Shown here in pieces: positions 1 to 4,957 of a stretch of DNA of 5,381 nucleotides. The stretch is from the NCBI GenBank assembly GCA_902463835.1, contig CABQGZ010000273.1:1-5381 (forward strand). The letters run 5' to 3'. The translations under genes were made by a program, and so were the position numbers. Positions within the stretch are counted from its first letter, which is position 1, and each line of letters opens with the position of its first letter. This DNA comes from an uncultured Lachnospiraceae bacterium. Its GTDB lineage: Bacteria > Bacillota > Clostridia > Lachnospirales > Lachnospiraceae. The notes below the pieces were generated by a model, which saw nothing but the letters and a program-made list of their open reading frames with translations, ran no database searches and was not told where the DNA came from.

Positions 1-344
1 GCGGGAGCCCCCACGGAATTGGCAAAGCCGGTGATAGGCACCAGAGCTCCGGCTCCGCCCCAGTTGGCGATGGAGGGATAGATGTTAAGCCCCGTCAGCA
101 CAACACTCAAAAGCACCAGGATCAGACTGGTCCAGGAGCCGGACATCTCTTTGTCTAATCCCGCGTTTTTTGCGATGTTTAAAATGACCTGGCCAAGGGT
201 GCAGATGATGCCCCCCACCAGAAAGGCCTTGGCCATATTCCCCCAGAGGGAATGGGTGGGCGTCACCTGCTTCACATATGCGTTGTACTCCTGTTGCTGC
301 TGCTTCTTTTCTTCTATTGTCATTTTTTCATTATTTGCGCTCAT
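1..344 (-). CDS. spoVAC: Stage V sporulation protein AC (SpoVAC), 3' end beyond window
   Basis: SpoVAC is an inner forespore membrane protein of the SpoVA complex, which carries dipicolinic acid into the developing spore and releases it at germination; in B. subtilis SpoVAC has been described as a mechanosensitive channel. The first 114 codons are visible, about three quarters of a usual protein near 150 residues. The N-terminus (1-35) is hydrophilic and rich in Lys, Glu and Gln. Membrane segments follow at about 37-58 and 72-92, then the Gly-rich SpoVA signature NWGGAGALVPITGFANS at 94-110. The ATG at 344 is the only credible start: AAGGAG lies 7 nt upstream and an in-frame TAG lies 7 codons upstream. 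It is the fourth gene of the spoVA run but sits 146 nt behind spoVAB, unlike the overlapping genes before it. Family assignment is firm; function is from the family. Confidence 0.93.
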   Translation of the reverse strand, partial: MSANNEKMTIEEKKQQQQEYNAYVKQVTPTHSLWGNMAKAFLVGGIICTLGQVILNIAKNAGLDKEMSGSWTSLILVLLSVVLTGLNIYPSIANWGGAGALVPITGFANSVGAP

Positions 345-379
345 ACCTTGTCTCCTTGCTTTCTACCACGACTCCCTTT

Positions 380-394
380 CATTCATTCATTCAT
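380..394. repeat. Short tandem tetranucleotide repeat in spoVAC leader
   Basis: On the plus strand CATT occurs three times followed by CAT, which reads as repeated ATGA on the transcribed strand. It lies 35-50 nt upstream of the spoVAC start, between the leader stem-loop and the ribosome binding site. It supplies several closely spaced ATG triplets, all leading to very short reading frames. The copy number is low, so it may be chance; slippage could change leader length but not any protein. Confidence 0.5.
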
Positions 395-404
395 GCAGCC
401 GTGC

Positions 405-441
405 TGTCAGACAGCCAGCTTCCCGCTATTTTTGTCTGACA
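405..441 (-). other. Stem-loop in the spoVAB-spoVAC gap
   Basis: Two perfect 9-nt inverted arms (TGTCAGACA at 405-413 and TGTCTGACA at 433-441, plus strand) enclose a 19-nt loop. Each arm is itself a TGTC-N-GACA dyad, with centres 28 bp apart, so the element could act as an RNA hairpin or as a paired protein-binding site. Neither side carries a run of T, so it is not a normal intrinsic terminator. It lies in the only long gap among the spoVA genes seen here. A role in mRNA processing or in setting the relative amounts of the SpoVAB and SpoVAC products is inference. Confidence 0.5.
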
Positions 442-490
442 TGTCTTGTCTTCTCTCGCTGGGCATACGAGCCTTTCGAACTTATCCACC

Positions 491-913
491 TTACCTTCCC
501 ATATGGTGGGCATAAAAGTACAGGGAGCCTGCCACCTTCCCCAGGGCCATGGCCACCAGAACCCAGTTCTGTCCAACCTTCATCTTTGTTCTGCGGAAAA
601 GAATCGGAAACGCGTCCAGAATCTCCGCCAGAGCCACGGCAAGACAGCCGGTGTAGATGCCTGCGCACAATCCGAAAAGTCCTACAAACCACAGCCCCAG
701 CGGAAGTTTTAAATGGAAGACAGACATCAGATTTCCAAACATTCCGCCCAGGAAGATGGCATTCTCATAGGCCAGTACCTTTCCTGAGGTGTGTGTCTTT
801 CCTGCAAACCGGGGAACCACGCCCAAGGTCACCGCAAAGGCAAACACACCCGCTGACACCGACAGTCCGCTGGCCAGTCCGATGAATCCGAGAAAAATTT
901 CCTTAATCCACAT
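491..913 (-). CDS. spoVAB: Stage V sporulation protein AB (SpoVAB)
   Basis: SpoVAB is a polytopic forespore membrane component of the SpoVA dipicolinic acid transport machinery. The product is 140 residues against about 141 in B. subtilis. Four hydrophobic segments are visible at about 5-31, 48-66, 71-97 and 115-134. Family features include GVVPR at 31-35, the YE pair at 49-50, the long Gly/Ala-rich third helix ending in AEILDAFPILFRR (96-108), and GKVAGS at 125-130 in the last helix. It overlaps the end of spoVAA by 11 nt, implying coupled translation. Start choice is open: AAAGGG lies 11 nt before the ATG at 913 and 8 nt before a TTG at 916; ATG is preferred because TTG starts are rarer. 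The stop is TAA at 491-493. The exact biochemical role of SpoVAB is not known in the family. Confidence 0.93.
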   Translation of the reverse strand: MWIKEIFLGFIGLASGLSVSAGVFAFAVTLGVVPRFAGKTHTSGKVLAYENAIFLGGMFGNLMSVFHLKLPLGLWFVGLFGLCAGIYTGCLAVALAEILDAFPILFRRTKMKVGQNWVLVAMALGKVAGSLYFYAHHMGR

Positions 914-1544
914 CAATGTTCGTACCCTTTCTGCTGCTGTTCTCTATAAAAGTCGTATCCACTTCCTTCTCATACTTTCGCATCTGCACCTGAATTGGTG
1001 TGGGATCATGAGTAATCTTCTTTTTCCCGATATGATTAAAAAAGGTGAGAATCCCCACACCAAGTCCAATGGAATAACAGATTTCCAGCACCGTAAACCC
1101 CTCATTGGGCTTCCCCATCACCTGCTTATAAAACTGGTGGAAGACCTCCGTAACCCCCACATCATTGTTGAAGGTCATAATGGTAAATGTAGAACCAAAA
1201 AATATCAGGATACAGATCAGGGTGGCTTTTACAGCTCCCATCCATTTTGGCTCTTCCTTTGGCACATACTCCAGCACAAAATCCATCTCGCCCATATTTT
1301 GAACATCCAGATTGGGATATTCCTTCCCGATGAGCTCAATGATTTTTAAAATTGAAAATACCTTCAGCTGCGTTTTCTCCTTCTTGTCATTTACTGTTGT
1401 ATGAAAAGTGTGTACCTTCATGGTTTTAAGCTTATTTACCACTGACTCATTGGTGCTGGTCAGGCTGGCGATATCCTTCAATACCACATTGGGCTTGCGC
1501 ACTACAATATTCTGATCAATCTTGATGTACAATGTGTCGCTCAT
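903..1544 (-). CDS. spoVAA: Stage V sporulation protein AA (SpoVAA)
   Basis: SpoVAA is a membrane component encoded with the SpoVA dipicolinic acid transporter and expected in the inner forespore membrane. The product is 213 residues (B. subtilis about 206). It has a soluble N-terminal domain at 1-100, whose start SDTLYIKID resembles the beta-rich SpoVAA N-terminal domain. Two membrane segments follow at about 102-125 and 151-172, the second containing YSIGLGVGILTFFNHI as in the Bacillus protein. The charged C-terminal tail includes PTPIQVQMRKYEKEVD (181-196). Its ATG overlaps the stop of the preceding 52-residue gene as ATGA, so translation is probably coupled; a weak AGGGTGA-type ribosome binding site lies inside that gene. 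Its own 3' end overlaps spoVAB. SpoVAA is absent from some Clostridia that keep only spoVAC, AD and AE, so its presence here is informative. Confidence 0.94.
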   Translation of the reverse strand: MSDTLYIKIDQNIVVRKPNVVLKDIASLTSTNESVVNKLKTMKVHTFHTTVNDKKEKTQLKVFSILKIIELIGKEYPNLDVQNMGEMDFVLEYVPKEEPKWMGAVKATLICILIFFGSTFTIMTFNNDVGVTEVFHQFYKQVMGKPNEGFTVLEICYSIGLGVGILTFFNHIGKKKITHDPTPIQVQMRKYEKEVDTTFIENSSRKGTNIDVD

Positions 1545-1699
1545 ACCATATCACCCTGGATTTCCGCTTCCCACTGCACCAGCGTCCCTGACTGTATGTC
1601 CGATTCCTCCCGCACATAGTTCAAATAATAGAAAATGCCTCCCACAATGGCGATGAGCACCACTGTCAGAAGGCATATCCGATACACTTTATGCCCCAT
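1541..1699 (-). CDS. 52-residue single-span membrane protein, first gene of the spoVA operon
   Basis: I do not recognise this family. The ATG at 1699 is preceded by AAGGAAG with 7 nt spacing, and the stop TGA shares the sequence ATGA with the spoVAA start. The protein begins MGHKVYR, has one strongly hydrophobic segment at about residues 8-27 (ICLLTVVLIAIVGGIFYYLN), and ends in a short acidic tail with GTLVQWEAE at 38-46. Positive charge before the span and acidic residues after it predict the N-terminus inside the forespore and the tail in the intermembrane space. It starts about 25 nt downstream of the predicted sigma-G transcription start, so it should be the first protein made from the spoVA message. 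The B. subtilis spoVA operon has no such gene between its promoter and spoVAA. A small SpoVA accessory subunit is inference from position only. Confidence 0.8.
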   Translation of the reverse strand: MGHKVYRICLLTVVLIAIVGGIFYYLNYVREESDIQSGTLVQWEAEIQGDMV

Positions 1700-1730
1700 A
1701 TCTTCACTTCCTTTTTCTGCTTTTGAAAGA

Positions 1731-1759
1731 TAGTATGGACATTCTATTTCATTTTATAC
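1731..1759 (-). promoter_or_regulatory. Sigma-G promoter of the spoVA operon
   Basis: On the minus strand a -35 element GTATA (1755-1759) and a -10 element CATACTA (1731-1737) are separated by 17 nt. The forespore sigma-G consensus is about GYATR, 17-18 nt, CATNNTA, so every defined position fits. The predicted start of transcription is near 1724, leaving a leader of about 25 nt before the 52-residue gene. In B. subtilis spoVA is a sigma-G operon, which agrees. An A6T6 tract (1760-1771) abuts the -35 box and could act as an AT-rich upstream element or bend the DNA. Confidence 0.8.
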
Positions 1760-1780
1760 AAAAAATTTTTTCTGGTATGC

Positions 1781-1830
1781 AAGGTCAGCCATTTTGACCG
1801 CATCCCGCTGATAAGGTCAACCATTTTGAC
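1781..1830 (-). repeat. Two dyad repeats with 32-bp spacing upstream of the sigma-G promoter
   Basis: The plus-strand sequences AAGGTCAGCCATTTTGAC (1781-1798) and AAGGTCAACCATTTTGAC (1813-1830) match at 17 of 18 positions, and their starts are 32 bp apart, close to three helical turns. Each copy holds an inverted repeat: GGTCA and TGACC arms in the first, GTCAA and TTGAC arms in the second. They lie about 60 to 105 bp upstream of the predicted sigma-G start and just after sigF. Phasing, dyad symmetry and location fit a tandem site for a dimeric DNA-binding regulator; the regulator is not identifiable. The hairpins have no T-run behind them, so a terminator role is unlikely. Confidence 0.6.
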
Positions 1831-1836
1831 TGCGCG

Positions 1837-1850
1837 TCCTGCGAGCAGGA
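1837..1850 (-). other. Small hairpin directly after sigF stop
   Basis: The palindrome TCCTGCGAGCAGGA (plus strand) touches the sigF stop codon. In RNA it would give a 5-bp stem with a 4-nt loop. No T-run follows on the minus strand, so it is a poor terminator at best. It could mark the end of the spoIIA message or leave some read-through into spoVA. Confidence 0.3.
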
Positions 1851-2567
1851 TCAGCCTGCCACATTCCGAAGCCGCAGCAAGATCTTCTTTTCCAGCCGGC
1901 TCACCTGTACCTGGCTGATCCCAAGCACCGCAGCCACCTGGGTCTGGGTTCGATCCTTAAAATAACGCAGCACAATCAATTCCCGCTCCATTCCGTCGAG
2001 GCTCTCCAGCAGCTGAGTCAAAAGCATCTGATTCAATAAAATCTCATTCTGATCCTTCTTCTCCGGCAGCTTGTCAGCCAGACAGACCTCATTTCCATCC
2101 GACTGATACACAGATTTATAGATGGATTCCACCTCCACATTGGCTTCCAGCGCCATAACGATCTCCTCCTGTGCAATCCCGGTAGCTTCAGAGAGCTCCG
2201 ACAACGTCGCGTCCCGAAGCAGCTCCTTCTGGAGCCGAATCCTGACGCCCTGGATCTTAGCAGCTGTCTCCTTCAGATTTCGGCTGACCTTGATCATGCC
2301 GTCATCCCGCAGAAAGCGCTTGATTTCCCCGGTGATCATAGGAACTGCATAGGTGGAAAAACGCACTTCAAAGGAGGTATCAAATTTGTCAATGGCTTTC
2401 ATAAGACCGATGCTTCCGATCTGGAACAGATCCTCCATCTCATGGCCACGGTTATCAAACCGGCGCACAATACTCCATACCAGACCAAGATTACTTCCTA
2501 CCAGCCGATCCCTCGCCTCCTTATCCCCTTTGTGTGACCGTTCGATCAAAGCGATGGTCTCGTCCAT
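1851..2567 (-). CDS. sigF: RNA polymerase sigma-F factor
   Basis: Sigma-F is the first forespore-specific sigma factor; it directs core RNA polymerase to early forespore genes, including the one for sigma-G. The product is 238 residues (B. subtilis about 255). Regions in order: 2.1-2.2 with SNLGLVWSIV (25-34) and the core-binding stretch EDLFQIGSIGLMKAIDKFD (45-63); 2.3-2.4 with RFSTYAVPMITGEIKRFLRDDG (69-90); region 3 with TLSELSEATGI (121-131); region 4.2 helix-turn-helix at about 208-230 with GISQVQVSRLEKKIL. These closely match Bacillus SigF, including the FSTYAVPMI and RDDG blocks shared with the SigF/SigG group. Order after spoIIAA-spoIIAB distinguishes it from sigG. The ATG at 2567 follows the spoIIAB stop by 4 nt, with AAAGG 9 nt upstream inside spoIIAB. 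Activity should be held down by SpoIIAB until SpoIIAA releases it. Confidence 0.97.
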   Translation of the reverse strand: MDETIALIERSHKGDKEARDRLVGSNLGLVWSIVRRFDNRGHEMEDLFQIGSIGLMKAIDKFDTSFEVRFSTYAVPMITGEIKRFLRDDGMIKVSRNLKETAAKIQGVRIRLQKELLRDATLSELSEATGIAQEEIVMALEANVEVESIYKSVYQSDGNEVCLADKLPEKKDQNEILLNQMLLTQLLESLDGMERELIVLRYFKDRTQTQVAAVLGISQVQVSRLEKKILLRLRNVAG

Positions 2568-2571
2568 GTTC

Positions 2572-2994
2572 TTATGCCTTTCCGATTCTCTTTTTTAAGA
2601 TCACCCTGGTTCCCTGGCCCGGGCTGGAGGCCACCAGCACCTCGTCCATAAAAGCCTCCATAAAGGTAAATCCCATTCCGGAACGCTCAAGCTCCGGCTT
2701 CGTGGTGTACAGGGGTTCTCTGGCCTTGTCAATGTCCGCAATCCCTCTGCCCGTGTCAATGACACTGATCTCCACATTTTGATCCGCCACCTCACAGGTA
2801 ATCCAGATCTTTCCCCCTCTCTGCTCATATCCGTGGATGATAGCGTTGGTCACTGCCTCAGACACCGCCGTCTTGATATCCGCCAGCTCGTCCACTGTGG
2901 GGTTTGTGCATGCAATAAAAGCCCCCACCGCAACTCTTGCAAAGCCTTCATTCTCCGACTGGGATGAAAACTCCATCTTCATTTCCTTTTTCAC
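2572..2994 (-). CDS. spoIIAB: Anti-sigma-F factor and serine kinase SpoIIAB
   Basis: SpoIIAB binds sigma-F and blocks it, and phosphorylates SpoIIAA using ATP. The product is 140 residues (B. subtilis about 146) with a GHKL-type ATP-binding fold: N box SEAVTNAIIHGY (45-56) with Glu46 as the expected catalytic base and Asn50 as Mg ligand; G1 box DTGRGI (80-85); and the lid and G2 region TTKPELERSGMGF (97-109). Arg20, in the segment that contacts the partner proteins, is kept. The start is GTG at 2994: GGAGGAGG overlapping the spoIIAA stop gives good spacing, and the resulting MKKEMKMEF aligns with Bacillus MKNEMHLEF; the ATG four codons later is too far from the ribosome binding site. The gap to spoIIAA is 13 nt, so the two should be made in balanced amounts. 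Confidence 0.97.
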   Translation of the reverse strand: MKKEMKMEFSSQSENEGFARVAVGAFIACTNPTVDELADIKTAVSEAVTNAIIHGYEQRGGKIWITCEVADQNVEISVIDTGRGIADIDKAREPLYTTKPELERSGMGFTFMEAFMDEVLVASSPGQGTRVILKKRIGKA

Positions 2995-3007
2995 TGCTTC
3001 CTCCTCC

Positions 3008-3316
3008 TTATAGCTCCACTTCGATTACTTTATGTAAACCTGATATCTGAAATATCCGCTGAATCTGATCGTTCAGGTGGACGGCGTAGGTGCGTCCCCC
3101 CGCAAATCTTAAATTCCGGCATCTGCCCAGGATTACACCGATCCCGGAGCTGTCCATAAATACCGTGTCCTGAAAATCAAATACAATATTTCTGGCCGGA
3201 TACCGTGCCAGCAGGCCATCCGTTTCCCAGCGCAATAGCTCGGAAGAATGGTGATCCACCTCCCTGGGCATTCGGATCACCAGGCTCCCGGTATCCCGTT
3301 CAAATCTATGTTCCAT
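3008..3316 (-). CDS. spoIIAA: Anti-sigma-F factor antagonist SpoIIAA
   Basis: SpoIIAA is the STAS-domain anti-anti-sigma factor; unphosphorylated it displaces sigma-F from SpoIIAB. The SpoIIE phosphatase reactivates it in the forespore. The product is 102 residues, slightly shorter than the 117 of B. subtilis, lacking that protein's C-terminal extension. Visible features: EVDHHSSE at 19-26, matching Bacillus ELDHHTAE; the phosphorylation loop FMDSSGIGVILGR at 53-65, with Ser56 the equivalent of Bacillus Ser58; and ISGLHKVI at 91-98. The start is ATG at 3316, because AGGAGG (3325-3330) sits 9 nt upstream. The reading frame stays open to a GTG at 3340, but that start would place the ribosome binding site inside the gene. 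It is the first gene of the spoIIA operon and lies directly behind an intrinsic terminator. Confidence 0.96.
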   Translation of the reverse strand: MEHRFERDTGSLVIRMPREVDHHSSELLRWETDGLLARYPARNIVFDFQDTVFMDSSGIGVILGRCRNLRFAGGRTYAVHLNDQIQRIFQISGLHKVIEVEL

Positions 3317-3344
3317 GTCTGTTTTCCTCCTGATTATCACGATG

Positions 3345-3350
3345 ATTATA
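3345..3350 (-). promoter_or_regulatory. Candidate -10 element (TATAAT) upstream of spoIIAA
   Basis: A perfect TATAAT on the minus strand begins in the last bases of the terminator T-tract, about 29 nt before the spoIIAA ATG. The position 17 nt further upstream falls in the terminator hairpin and reads TAATTT, a poor -35 match. If used, transcription would begin near 3338 and escape the terminator. AT-rich sequence behind a terminator often gives TATAAT by chance, so this is weak. Confidence 0.3.
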
Positions 3351-3388
3351 AAAAGAAAAAGACGCCAAAATTACCGTTGACGTCTTTT
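3350..3388 (-). terminator. Strong intrinsic terminator of the zinc-ribbon/TPR gene
   Basis: On the minus strand AAAAGACGTCAA (3388-3377) pairs with TTGGCGTCTTTT (3368-3357) as a 12-bp stem with one G-U pair and an 8-nt loop. It is followed by TTTTT-C-TTTTT overlapping the stem base. The A-run and T-run flanks mean it could work in both directions, though the plus-strand T-run is only four long. It lies 109 nt after the TPR stop and 34 nt before spoIIAA, and should insulate spoIIA from upstream read-through. Confidence 0.85.
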
Positions 3389-3401
3389 GTAAGTAGTTGC
3401 T

Positions 3402-3426
3402 ATTCTTTTTTCCAATACCGCTCCCT
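3402..3426 (-). promoter_or_regulatory. Candidate sigma-H promoter for spoIIA
   Basis: On the minus strand AGGGAGC (3426-3420) and, after 14 nt, GAAT (3405-3402, preceded by AAA) resemble the sigma-H pattern of an AGGA-type -35 and a GAAT -10. In B. subtilis spoIIA is transcribed by sigma-H with Spo0A. One problem: transcription would begin near 3395 and meet the terminator hairpin almost at once, so the site would need read-through. Low confidence. Confidence 0.3.
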
Positions 3427-3480
3427 GGATATGGCTCCTGCTTTCCGTGCATTGACACTTGTACAGCCTTTCGCCAGTTA

Positions 3481-3489
3481 TTTGTCCAA
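3481..3489 (+). promoter_or_regulatory. Near-consensus Spo0A box
   Basis: TTTGTCCAA on the plus strand differs at one position from the 0A-box consensus TTTGTCRAA. It lies just after the TPR gene stop and about 55 bp upstream of the candidate sigma-H -35. A weaker match, AGTGTCAAT, occurs at 3451-3459 on the minus strand. Spo0A activation of spoIIA is established in B. subtilis; here it is inferred from a single short match. Confidence 0.35.
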
Positions 3490-3496
3490 CACTGTA

Positions 3497-4900
3497 TCAG
3501 GTCGGATCCTGGGCTGGGCTCTGCCCCAGCTCTTCCAGATACCGCTGGGAGTTCCGGGCACGCTCTGTTCCAGGCTTCTGCTCGATCAGCTTCTGATAAT
3601 ACGCGACTGCCTGCTCCTTCTGTTCCAGATTGTGGTAGCACCGGGCCAGATGATACACTGCGTTCCAGTCATCATAAGACTCATCCAGGTTCACCACCTT
3701 CTGAAGCTTCTCCGCTGCAGCCCCATAATCCTGCCGGTTGTAGGAGGACTCGCCTTGATCAAACAGCGTTACAATATATTTCTCATTGATCTTCACACTG
3801 ACACTCTGGTAGACCTCCGCAGCCTTTCCCGCCAGCGCGGCGCCATCCACGCTCTCCAGCGCGGCTCCTGCCTCCTCATAATTTTCAGCGGCATAGGCGT
3901 CACAGGCCACCAGCAGCTGCTCATACATGCCAAGGACGCTCTGACTGGCTTCCCCGTCGGCTTTCATCTGTTCGATCGTTCCCTCAAGCCCGCTGATCTG
4001 ATTCTCCAGTGTCTTGATGGTCTGGTTCTTGGTGCTGACATTCTCGTTGATCTCCCGAATCTCCTTCCTGGCATCGCTCACAGCATTCTGTTTCACGCTG
4101 GGCACGATCAAAAACCAGGTGATCAGCACGCCCACTACCACCCCCACCACAATATTCAATATGGTAAGAAAAGCGGAATTGTCCTTGAAGGTCGCCGGGC
4201 GTATGATGGTCTCATTGCCGCTCTGGTATGCCACCAGCTTCTCTTCCTTGTCCTTCCCTCTGTTCTTCTGGGAGGGCTGCCCTCCGTGAAGCATGATATT
4301 TACTTCCCGCAGATACCGCAGGGTCGTTGTATTGTTGGCATCCACCCTCCCTGCATTGCGCAGGGATATTTTCGCCAGATCATATCTTCCCTCCTGGATA
4401 TACAAAAGAGCCAGAAGCTGATGTCCTCTCACCAATTTTGGATTTAAAGCCAGCACCTTCTTCAGCTGTATCATAGCCAGATCCCGGCTGCCCTGCTTGC
4501 AGTACAGCAGCGCCTGATTGTATTTTTTGATGGTCTGATTCAGGGCTTCCAGCTTGTTGCCATTGGACTGTACTGCCCCAAGATATCGCTCCGCCGCATT
4601 ATCCTCCGGGCATAAGCTCTTGCTGATGACCCATTCGCTCAAGGCATCCACCGTCTCGCCCATCTCAAAGTATACCAATCCCAGAAGATTTCTGGCAGGT
4701 ATGTTCATCTTATAATATTTCAAACTCTTCTTCAGACTTTCCGCCGCCCCGGACAAATCCCGAACCTTCGCCCGCTCCAGCCCCAGGTTGTAGTGCAGAT
4801 TGGAAAGGTGAATAATTTTCCTGTATAGTTTCACGTCAGCGCCGCAGGCAGGACAATCATTTTCTCTGCCGAGGGCTGCACCGCACTTATAACATTCCAT
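3497..4900 (-). CDS. Membrane protein with zinc ribbon and TPR repeats on both sides of one span
   Basis: No named family recognised. The product is 467 residues. Order of parts: a zinc ribbon with Cys3, Cys6, Cys16 and Cys19 (CYKC and CPAC); helical TPR-like repeats at about 30-200, for example NLLGLVYFEMGETVDALSEW (71-90) and LLALLYIQEGRYDLAKISL (162-180); a charged linker at 205-240; one membrane span at about 245-267; a coiled coil at 270-316; then further TPR-like repeats at about 325-460, such as YNRQDYGAAAEKLQKVV (387-403) and YHLARCYHNLEQKEQAVAYY (416-435). The ribbon and first TPR block are expected in the cytoplasm and the coiled coil and second TPR block outside. The ATG at 4900 is chosen because AGAAAGGA lies 6 nt upstream; a GTG at 4930 has no good site. 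It follows folC and a 46-residue gene and ends before a terminator. TPR blocks suggest a scaffold for protein contacts; a link to sporulation is only positional. Confidence 0.85.
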   Translation of the reverse strand: MECYKCGAALGRENDCPACGADVKLYRKIIHLSNLHYNLGLERAKVRDLSGAAESLKKSLKYYKMNIPARNLLGLVYFEMGETVDALSEWVISKSLCPEDNAAERYLGAVQSNGNKLEALNQTIKKYNQALLYCKQGSRDLAMIQLKKVLALNPKLVRGHQLLALLYIQEGRYDLAKISLRNAGRVDANNTTTLRYLREVNIMLHGGQPSQKNRGKDKEEKLVAYQSGNETIIRPATFKDNSAFLTILNIVVGVVVGVLITWFLIVPSVKQNAVSDARKEIREINENVSTKNQTIKTLENQISGLEGTIEQMKADGEASQSVLGMYEQLLVACDAYAAENYEEAGAALESVDGAALAGKAAEVYQSVSVKINEKYIVTLFDQGESSYNRQDYGAAAEKLQKVVNLDESYDDWNAVYHLARCYHNLEQKEQAVAYYQKLIEQKPGTERARNSQRYLEELGQSPAQDPT

Positions 4901-4957
4901 GAAGTTTCCTTTCTTGATTCTGTCAATCACATGTCCATCACGAAAAACAATATGTTT

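Noticed and set aside
341..382. 13-residue frame from the last ATG of the tetranucleotide repeat, ending in ATGA with the spoVAC start
   Set aside because: The overlap with spoVAC is suggestive of coupling, but there is no ribosome binding site for it and spoVAC has its own good one.
407..466. Possible 19-residue leader peptide (minus strand) between spoVAB and spoVAC
   Set aside because: The ATG at 466 has GAAAGG 5 nt upstream, but the peptide is unremarkable, ends inside the stem-loop, and there is no sign of attenuation. Short frames like this are expected by chance.
391..576. Minus-strand 61-codon frame overlapping the end of spoVAB
   Set aside because: It overlaps spoVAB in another frame, its composition is typical of out-of-frame translation, and no ribosome binding site supports its start.
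82..885. Plus-strand open frame of 267 codons
   Set aside because: It is antisense to spoVAC, their gap and spoVAB; the translation is rich in Pro, Arg, Cys and Ser with no domain pattern, and the opposite strand holds clear SpoVA homologues.
789..1349. Plus-strand open frame of 186 codons opposite spoVAB and spoVAA
   Set aside because: It is fully antisense to well-supported genes, has no ribosome binding site and no recognisable product.
1837..1850. Intrinsic terminator after sigF
   Set aside because: The stem is only 5-6 bp and no T-run follows on the minus strand, so it is listed only as a small hairpin.
3248..4447. Plus-strand open frame of 399 codons
   Set aside because: It lies opposite spoIIAA and the zinc-ribbon/TPR gene, runs through the terminator and promoter region, and its translation has no recognisable domain. 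It is the antisense shadow of real minus-strand genes.
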